Positions 57,656-64,000 of a stretch of DNA of 64,000 nt are shown here, one piece after another. Both the position numbers and the translations under genes were made by a program. Source of the stretch: Leptidea sinapis (Eukaryota; Arthropoda; Insecta; Lepidoptera; Pieridae). Numbering within the stretch: position 1 is the stretch's first letter; each line of letters opens with the position of its first letter. The stretch covers positions 4,774,001-4,838,000 of the forward strand of contig NC_066304.1 in NCBI RefSeq assembly GCF_905404315.1. The letters are read 5' to 3'. Below the pieces are notes generated by a model. That model was not told where the DNA came from, searched no databases, and saw only the letters and a program-made list of their open reading frames with translations.

Positions 57656-58179
57656 CATACCTCACAAGAATTATCACCAAAATTTCCTATTTTATATTAT
57701 TTTCTAAATAAAAAGAATCGTATAAATTTTTAGATGGCGTGTTATTCTAGAATTAATACCAACTGATTAAATAATACATTAATAAAAGCAACGCCGAACA
57801 ACTATTTTAAAGACGTTAAAACACACATGTTTCCACTTGATTAGCATAAATACAAGAAATTATAACATCTGGCTATAAATTTATGTGATAAACTGCTGAT
57901 CAAATATACAGTGCTCGGCAGGATACATTTATGAGAAGCGATGATAATATATTAGTTTTATAATGATATGTTTGGTTGGTTGAACTAGATTAAGAGCAAT
58001 CAGTTATTGTACTGTTAGTCGATTTGATATCGTTAAACACATCTCATCGTATATATCGTATAACTGTTTCAATTTCCAATTCCTGATTGAACAATTTTAC
58101 GATTTCAAGCGCTCATGTTAAACGTTATATTTTTAAAGTAATTTAAGTAATTTCCAACGATCATCTTTAGCAACGCTGT

Positions 58180-58470
58180 CAATAAGTCCCAGTCGACCAA
58201 CAGATAAAACGCCGCACATGAAGCTGGATAGGCCACACACTCCCGAGGGATCCCAGCCATATACCGAGGCGAGCCCTAGATTGGAACCATCAAGGAAAAC
58301 GCAAACGTTTTAGACAGCTAGCAAACCTGGTGGCGCACTGTCATTGACGAAGCGAAAGACAGTGCGCCACCAGGTTTGCTGAAATCAAGAGAGATGTTTA
58401 CAGCAGATCGCGATGGAGATGCACTGTGGATACCCATTGCCCCAGCTAGGGAAACACGAAACTTAAGTAA
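58180..58470 (+). mobile_element. LINE ORF2 C-terminal fragment, second RTE/CR1-like type
   Basis: The + strand encodes a C-terminal motif in pieces: RALDWNHQGKRKRF, QTWWRTVIDEAKDS and AEIKRDVYSRSRWRCTVDTH. The order W-N-x-Q-G-K-R, T-W-R-R and R-W-R is a common C-terminal signature of insect and other animal non-LTR reverse transcriptases. Frames are broken around the hairpin at 58320-58380. Confidence 0.65.
58320..58380. repeat. Perfect 23-bp hairpin
   Basis: Positions 58320-58342 (AGCAAACCTGGTGGCGCACT then GTC) are the exact reverse complement of 58358-58380, around a 15-base loop. It lies inside LINE-derived coding sequence. Between 58471 and 59411 nothing else was recognised. Confidence 0.9.
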
Positions 58471-59411
58471 ATACTAACAGGTTTTCAAAAACATATTATA
58501 ACCTTATTCAAATTTTCTTAACGTCAATAAAAGTTTTGAATAGTATTATTAAACGAGTTGAACGCCATTATGTATTACAGCGAACGAAAAAAAAAATATC
58601 TACTGACTCCATAAGAATAATTTGAAAGATACAAAAAGTTATGAGGTTTTTTTTAAATTTAATTTCAAACTTCATTAAAATATTTCTGCGAATATTATTT
58701 ATTTGTATACGAATAGCGATTAAAGTTAATTATCATAATGACAATATGGTTGTATAGTATCAGCTGTCTTCAAGCTCTATTTAGAAAAAAAATATATCAA
58801 ATGGCTGCCCAAAGACCGAAAGTTTTGGCATGTCTCGGGCGCAAAATATGAATTATAACTAAAGAAAACTTAATTATACTGACATTTACATTACATGGCT
58901 TCCCACATAAAATTAATGAAGAGATTTAAAAAAAGGTTGAGATTAAAATTGATATTTTCAGAATTTATCGTGTTAAAATAATCCACAAAAACGATTTTTT
59001 TTAATGTAAAAATAGAAATAAACCTATTTTAAAAATAATAATAACTTCACAAATCACTTATCTCTGTGACGATGCTTATTATAGTCATTCATAATATGTA
59101 CAATTTGTTATATACGACTTAATGCGACAAAACGTTCGAATTTTGCATTTTAAGCCCTAATAGAACATAAATAGTTAGGCGCTTCGCGCAGATATACAAT
59201 ACCAATAAAAACCCAAACTGTGAAGATTTACGGGTATGTTACTGTGATATACATATATTACTGACAAGATGGTCCCTGTAACTACACCCCTCATAGGTAT
59301 AGTAGGACCATTATATGAAAAGGTCGAAAAAAATGTTTAAATATTATCGCCCAATAACAATTCTATGCAGCACAAAAATATATTTGTGATAAGATATTTA
59401 ATTTCCTAATC

Positions 59412-59519
59412 ACCTCAGGATTCTTGAAAAACCCAAAAATTCTAAGCAGCACTACAACTGTGCTCGTCACCTTGAGAAATAAGATGTAAAGTTTCATCTG
59501 CCCTGTAATTTCACTAGCC
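59412..59519 (-). repeat. SINE-like family S fragment
   Basis: The reverse complement contains GGTGACGAGCACAGTTGTAG, TTTTTGGGTTTTTCAAGAAT and CTAGTGAAATTACAGGGCAG, the middle of the family S consensus, without either end. Confidence 0.7.
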
Positions 59520-59605
59520 TAATTCGTATGTATACATAGTAATAACAGATCACATAACTATAGTATTTTTTCTTACACTCAAAAATTATAAAGGTATAGT
59601 AAATA

Positions 59606-60674
59606 CGTGGGTAACACTGAAAATGTTTAGAACTGGCCAGTTAGAATCATTGCTAATGAAAACTTTTTTTGAATTTCGATTTTAGAACTCTTTTAGTAAC
59701 CGAATGTAGTATATTGCATTCATTTGACATTTGTTTTTGTGAATTGGCGGCAAATCTAAAATCTTGTTACACATGAAAAAGAACCTAACGCGTGAAAATT
59801 TTCGGTGAATGATTTATTATGACTTTCGTTGTGGGCTTACTCAACAACAAAGCTATAGGCTGTGATTAGCATTTCTTAATGAAGTTCTTCAAGAAGCCAC
59901 TATTTACAATTGGTTTAACGAGTTTAAGCGTGGACGTAGCAATCTCAATGATGATCCGCGTGATGGACGTCCATTAAAAGCGACTACTGAAGATAACATC
60001 AGTGCTGTGCGACGCATTATAGAGGAAGATAAGAGAGTGACCTATCAGCAGATACGGGCAAGCCTAGGCATTGGTATGGGTCAAGTTCAAAAAATATTAC
60101 ACGAACATTAAGCGTCAGGAAGCTTTGTACCAGATGGATTCCCGACGACCAGAAACTACATTCGCATGGACTGGTATCGCCCAATGTTAGATAAGTTCAA
60201 TGGCGGTGACTCATATGCTGTTTTTGATATAGTCACAGTTGATGAAAGCAGTATATATGGTTACGAACCCGAAACCAAAATACAATCAGCTCAGTGGGTG
60301 TTTCCTTTCGAGGATTCCTTAGTTGGCCTAAGCTAAAGAAAGGGAGAAGTAAAGAAAAAAAGATGATTGCCTCATTCTTTGGTCGGAAAGGTCATGTCGC
60401 CACAGTTATGCTAGAAGATGGAAGGACAGTTACTGCAGACTGGTATGTCAATCGCTGTTTGCCTTTTGTCTTCACCACCACAATGCTGAAGCGCACTCCG
60501 CATAACATCACTGACCCCTAAGGAAGAATTGGCCCACTGCTTTTCTCAGTGGTTCCATTGAATGCGACGATGTGTAGAGAGGAACTGAGATTACTTCGAA
60601 AAACAATAAAAGTATTGGCAACTTTCTACATTAAGCCGTTTTTCATTTTCTAAATATTTTCAGTGTTACCTAGG
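59606..60674 (+). mobile_element. Mariner transposon, SETMAR-like family, internally deleted
   Basis: Ends CGTGGGTAACACTGAAAATG and (reverse complement at right) CCTAGGTAACACTGAAAATA are inverted repeats, each flanked by TA. The transposase reads YNWFNEFKRGRSNLNDDPRD (helix-turn-helix part), TYQQIRASLGIGMGQVQKIL, TVDESSIYGYEPETK with the first catalytic Asp, and KKMIASFFGRKGHVATVMLE. After TMLKRTPHNITD it jumps to EELAHCFSQWFH, skipping the second and third Asp motifs (HDN.., PYSPDLAP). An early stop at 60111 and this deletion make it inactive, though its ends could still be mobilised. Confidence 0.9.
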
Positions 60675-60769
60675 TAAATAGAAGTGTGTGTTGATTGATA
60701 AAAGAATACTTACATCATCCATCCTTAACATAATTAATTATTATGTCTGCAACCAGTTATTAAATTTAC

Positions 60770-61235
60770 TCATATATTATGGGTAATGTGAACCACATCA
60801 ACATCTTTTAACAATTATTTTAAATTTCGTAACAGATTTGTTTTGAACATTTTCTCGGACCATGTTGTAAAGGCATATACACATCGTCCCACAAAAGAGT
60901 TACTAACCCGAGTTAGCCAAGTAGTAGGCATTACAAGTGTACCTGCTGTCAACATTTTGATTATGAGTCAGTTTTTAGAAAATTCACTTATGTATCCTTG
61001 TGCATATATAACATTATCAAGAATTTATTAAGAGGCAACAGTTAAAATGTATATTTTATTAATTTTTCTCTTCCTTTAAGACCTCTCTTCCTGGGTTATA
61101 ACTAGCGCGAATCGTCTTCTTCTGCAGCACAAAGATGGTATTGATATTGACTGCACTGCCCCATAACAATATACCATAGGATATAAAACTATGAAAATAA
61201 ATAATCTAACTGGCCACGCCGTTTCATTGTCAAAT
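60770..61235 (-). mobile_element. CR1-like LINE fragment with ORF2 tail
   Basis: The reverse strand at 61235-61090 encodes GILLWGSAVNINTIFVLQKK-like sequence, the same region as GSILWGRAADIENIFVLQKR of the 43.5-kb LINE. Next to it lies the non-coding block shared with 1-170, 10290-10690 and 57050-57590 (CCAAGTAGTAGGCATTACAA, ATTATGAGTCAGTTTTTAGA). This copy links that non-coding repeat to a LINE. Confidence 0.65.
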
Positions 61236-61490
61236 ATTCTCACTTGTCCATTTCCTTAGCACTTCTTCCATTGCAGTAGAACCACTTGAGGTGGCTGAGG
61301 TATTGAATACAGTAAATACATTGAAGTGTCAATTTCAACAGACCTATTTCTTGGTATTCAACCTTCACTAATAATACCAAAATCTTATTTCCTTCATTAT
61401 TATATTTATTTTCATTTGTAAACATTTCTCCATAAAATGTTCTTATTTTTATTTTTCGAAATTACATATAATGTAAAATTAATATACTAA

Positions 61491-61627
61491 CCCCCTTATT
61501 CATAATGGTCCGCTAACTTTAAACAGCCGCTAAGGAGTGTTTTTTCTCATTCTGACTTAGGTCAATAGAAGAAGACAGAGTGAGAATTAGCAATGCTATA
61601 GTTAGCAGACTATTATGAATAAGGGGG
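61491..61627. mobile_element. MITE family H (137 bp) with TAA target duplication
   Basis: The ends CCCCCTTATTCATAATGGTC and the reverse complement of ACTATTATGAATAAGGGGG form about 25-bp inverted repeats. TAA lies at 61488-61490 and 61628-61630. It is nearly identical to 35913-36050, so both inserted fairly recently. Confidence 0.85.
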
Positions 61628-61738
61628 TAATAGTATAAGCCTAGTATAATAATATAATATAGTATAAGCTAAGCTTTAAATAGCAATAATAAAGACCGTT
61701 GGTTTATCGTGAAAGAGAATAAAAAGCAAGAATAAATA

Positions 61739-61744
61739 TTTATT
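61739..61744 (-). promoter_or_regulatory. Polyadenylation signal of acyl-CoA oxidase gene
   Basis: The reverse complement reads AATAAA about 50 bp after the stop codon. It is the first such signal downstream, so the 3' UTR is probably short. Confidence 0.6.
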
Positions 61745-61794
61745 ATAAAAAATATGTATAAAGAAACAAACAACAATTAACTATATCAAAATAA

Positions 61795-61938
61795 TCACAG
61801 TTTGCCCTTCATCAAAGGCTTCATGTATTTTTCAAAACTTTGGTTCACTGGTTCAGCATTGAGGGGACTCTTCATAGCCTCTTCCATCAGACGTTCGTAG
61901 GCAAACCCGTCATACGAGCCTAGTGTCGAACTTAAAAC
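61795..61938 (-). CDS. Peroxisomal acyl-CoA oxidase, last exon
   Basis: Acyl-CoA oxidase is the FAD enzyme of the first, hydrogen-peroxide-producing step of peroxisomal beta-oxidation. This exon enters at acceptor TTTTCAG in phase 0 and encodes 47 residues: VLSSTLGSYDGFAYERLMEE, AMKSPLNAEPVNQSFEKYMK, PLMKGKL, then TGA. The LG.YDG.VYE.L...A..SPLN pattern is a hallmark of the C-terminal ACOX domain. The end GKL stands where SKL, the peroxisome import signal, is usual. Upstream exons lie beyond the window's right edge. Confidence 0.93.
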   Translation of the reverse strand, partial: VLSSTLGSYDGFAYERLMEEAMKSPLNAEPVNQSFEKYMKPLMKGKL

Positions 61939-62882
61939 CTGAAAATACATTCATTAATCCATAAAAAGAAGAACTTCTGAAGAAGGCGAAACTTCTAAAC
62001 AAATGTTTTCAATCTTCAGTTATTTCAAATAGAAAAAAGAAACATAGAAAATAATTTATTCTGCAACTTAAAGTATACAAGTAGACTTATTTATTAATTT
62101 ATATTAACATACAGAATTGGATTGACCTAAGCATATGATCAGCGCTGGTCTTCCGGAGAACCCCAGGTGGTCTTTGAATGTGACTACTACCTCCCAATTT
62201 CACTTTTCTATTTATCATTAGGTCGAAAATAGGAGTAAATGGACCATAAATCCTATTATTTTATAACGATGGCGTAACTTTGGTCTTTTACTCATTAACT
62301 ACAAGTTTTTTAAGCTACAAACCTCTTCAATCGTGTAGTTTTGAATTGTTTTGTCTGCCATTCTTTTAACCGACATTCCGGGGGCTTACGTGTCGGGAAG
62401 TGTCAACCACCTATGGACATCCGAAGCAGCTGAGGTCAAGAGATGCATACCGGCCTTTCAATCACGAAAGCGATGCAGATGGAATTTTGCCGTCAACAAC
62501 TCCTCTAAACACTCCCCGTGATATTAGCGGTAAAAGATGCAGAGAGAACCCACATTTCTATTCAACGCCAAAGCTTTAAGCCGAACGGAGATGACTTTAT
62601 CGTCGATAATTCGAGCCGCTCTTCGTTGTATGCGATCAAATGTAAAAAGCTGGTACTGGGGAGCACCAGCGCAAAGGCTAGTACAGTTTATGTGAGGACG
62701 AATATGCGCTTTGAAGTATACATAATTACTTGCAGGCAGTGGCTTGAAGTGAAGTACTGTCTCGCCTTAGTAAGTGCCTCAAGCTTTTTGGAGAAACAAG
62801 AACATTATCAGAGGCAAGTAAAGATAACAATTTTGTTTGTCATTTACTTCTCTAGAAGGAAATAAAAAACTGGTATTATTAC
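61939..62882 (-). other. Intron of acyl-CoA oxidase with LINE insertions
   Basis: The 944-bp intron (donor GTAATA, acceptor TTTTCAG in gene orientation) contains a LINE-tail repeat at about 62100-62185, whose reverse complement shares GGTTCTCCGGAAGACCAGCG with 2570-2760, and a Jockey-like fragment at 62365-62820. Confidence 0.85.
62365..62820 (-). mobile_element. Jockey-like LINE ORF2 fragment in ACOX intron
   Basis: The reverse strand encodes FKAHIRPHINCTSLCAGAPQ, YQLFTFDRIQRRAARIIDDK, ALALNRNVGSLCIFYR and YHGECLEELL. This matches the same ORF2 region as 22905-23150 and 7325, but it is diverged. It has the same orientation as the host gene. The 115-codon + ORF at 62518-62865 is its antisense shadow. 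Confidence 0.82.
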
Positions 62883-62999
62883 CTCGTCCCTAAAATCAAA
62901 AGCGTCAACTAATCCTACAGCATTCGGTCGCAACAATTCCAACAGCTCTTCATATCTTCTCTGTAATACAGTTACATCTGCTTCGGTAAGGTTTCCATA
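62883..62999 (-). CDS. Peroxisomal acyl-CoA oxidase, next-to-last exon
   Basis: This exon of 39 whole codons lies between acceptor TTTTTCAG and donor GTAATA. It encodes YGNLTEADVTVLQRRYEELL then ELLRPNAVGLVDAFDFRDE. The LRPNAV.LVDAFDF.DE block is highly conserved in the C-terminal helical domain of animal acyl-CoA oxidases and continues directly into VLSSTLGSYDG of the last exon. Both borders are phase 0. Confidence 0.95.
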
Positions 63000-63439
63000 C
63001 TGAAAAATATTTAACATTTTTTATAAGCCCAGCTAATTTGCTGCTTATCGCATTGATTTAGACTTTGTAAATAATGGCAAATTTAATTCAAAGTTATAGC
63101 TTACAATCACTTATCGAAAGTCGATGGTTTTTGTATATTTGTAGAACCCTGTAGAAAATATACATGTTTATGTATATTCTTCCAATATATCAACAAAATC
63201 CATTTTATAATTCGGGGTAACAGAGTAGTTTACTGAGTTGAAACATATGTTACTAATATTGAGAATATCATGTACCTACATCACAATTTCTGGCAAATTC
63301 ATCGATCATTGCGTACGTTGAATTATTAAATGAGTTTGTGCATATGGTTGTTCACCAAACCTTCATTATTTGCTTTACGTATTTTTTAAATATAAGATAT
63401 CCTAAGATAAAGTAGATAGACGTTTTCCATGTCGCTTAA

Positions 63440-64000
63440 GCAGCTTAACTATGTGTTTGACGAACCATTTTTAAGCGACATCCAAAAGAAAGAGGTTATC
63501 AATTCGATTGGTATTTTTTTTTTATGTATGTACACCGATTACTCTGAGATTTATGATCCAATTTACGTAATTCTTCTTTTGTTCGATGCAAAATAGATGC
63601 CATTTGGTCTCATAAAAAATTTACATAGTTTGGCCCAGTAGTTTTCACTTTATGAACATTTATATGAAAATGTTTGTCTACCTGGATGACATAACCGTTT
63701 TCTGTGTACGGCTTTTTTTGGAGTTTTCATGCAGGTTAATTATATATTATTATTAACTGACACTAAAACGTAAAAAAATTAAAAAAAAAAACTACGTTTA
63801 ATAAAACCGACTCCAAAAATTTAAACTAAAGTATCAAATAACTAAAAATTTAATTTAACACACCTCTTATGCAAACCTTTACCTTTAATATTAATAAAAT
63901 ACTATTATTCATATGTGCTACATATTGTTAGCTTTGAAGTCGGTGTCAAGCCAAATCTAATAAAGGTACCTACACTCGTCACGTGTGACCTTGAGCGGGA
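63440..64000 (+). repeat. Family F repeat, within ACOX intron or upstream
   Basis: Blocks AAAGAAAGAGGTTATCAATT, CCGACTCCAAAAATTTAAAC and TTGAAGTCGGTGTCAAGCCA correspond in order to those at 53560-54480. It continues past the window edge. No acyl-CoA oxidase exon was recognised between 63000 and the edge. Confidence 0.5.

Noticed and set aside
62518..62865. 115-codon + strand ORF as a gene
   Set aside because: It is antisense to a Jockey-like ORF2 fragment whose conserved blocks read on the - strand, inside an ACOX intron.

Overview
The window is eukaryotic nuclear DNA from an insect, almost certainly a moth or butterfly. It is AT-rich, genes are split by introns with GT/AG borders, and repeats typical of Lepidoptera fill most of the space: Jockey and RTE LINE tails, CR1-like LINEs, mariner/Tc1 elements, short Helitrons ending in CTAG, MITEs and a very abundant SINE-like repeat. 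Species cannot be named from sequence alone.

Host genes, left to right. (1) Positions 1-15572 carry the last four coding exons of syndecan on the + strand: acidic Ser-Gly ectodomain exons, a juxtamembrane exon, then the transmembrane/cytoplasmic exon ending in EFYA. The 10.8 kb before the first of these is intron or upstream sequence packed with repeats. (2) A tRNA-Leu (anticodon TAG) lies at 21262-21341 inside a large imperfect inverted repeat. (3) Two tandem, same-strand, two-exon genes at 28649-30719 and 38485-41104 encode secreted, cysteine-free proteins rich in Ser, Ala, Asn and Gly, resembling silk or cuticle structural proteins. They share promoter, exon layout, phase and 3' UTR, so they are a recent duplication; I do not recognise the family by name. 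(4) On the - strand at the right edge are the last two coding exons of a peroxisomal acyl-CoA oxidase (61795-62999), whose upstream exons lie beyond the window.

Between the genes: a 4.4 kb CR1-like LINE at 43.5-47.9 kb with a coiled-coil/esterase ORF1 and a reverse transcriptase ORF2, broken by frameshifts; two Tc1/mariner-superfamily elements of one family (31417-32718 and 54930-56974), the second containing eight 138-bp tandem units grown from its own transposase; two mariners (about 12870-13800 and 59606-60674); a broken THAP-domain gene (about 52.1-52.7 kb); several foldback MITEs; and at least a dozen copies of one SINE-like family, some in head-to-head pairs.

The most promising undescribed item is the silk-like tandem pair. 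The most unusual structure is the 138-bp minisatellite inside the transposon. All calls come from reading the sequence; no database search was run, and outer limits of degraded repeats are approximate.
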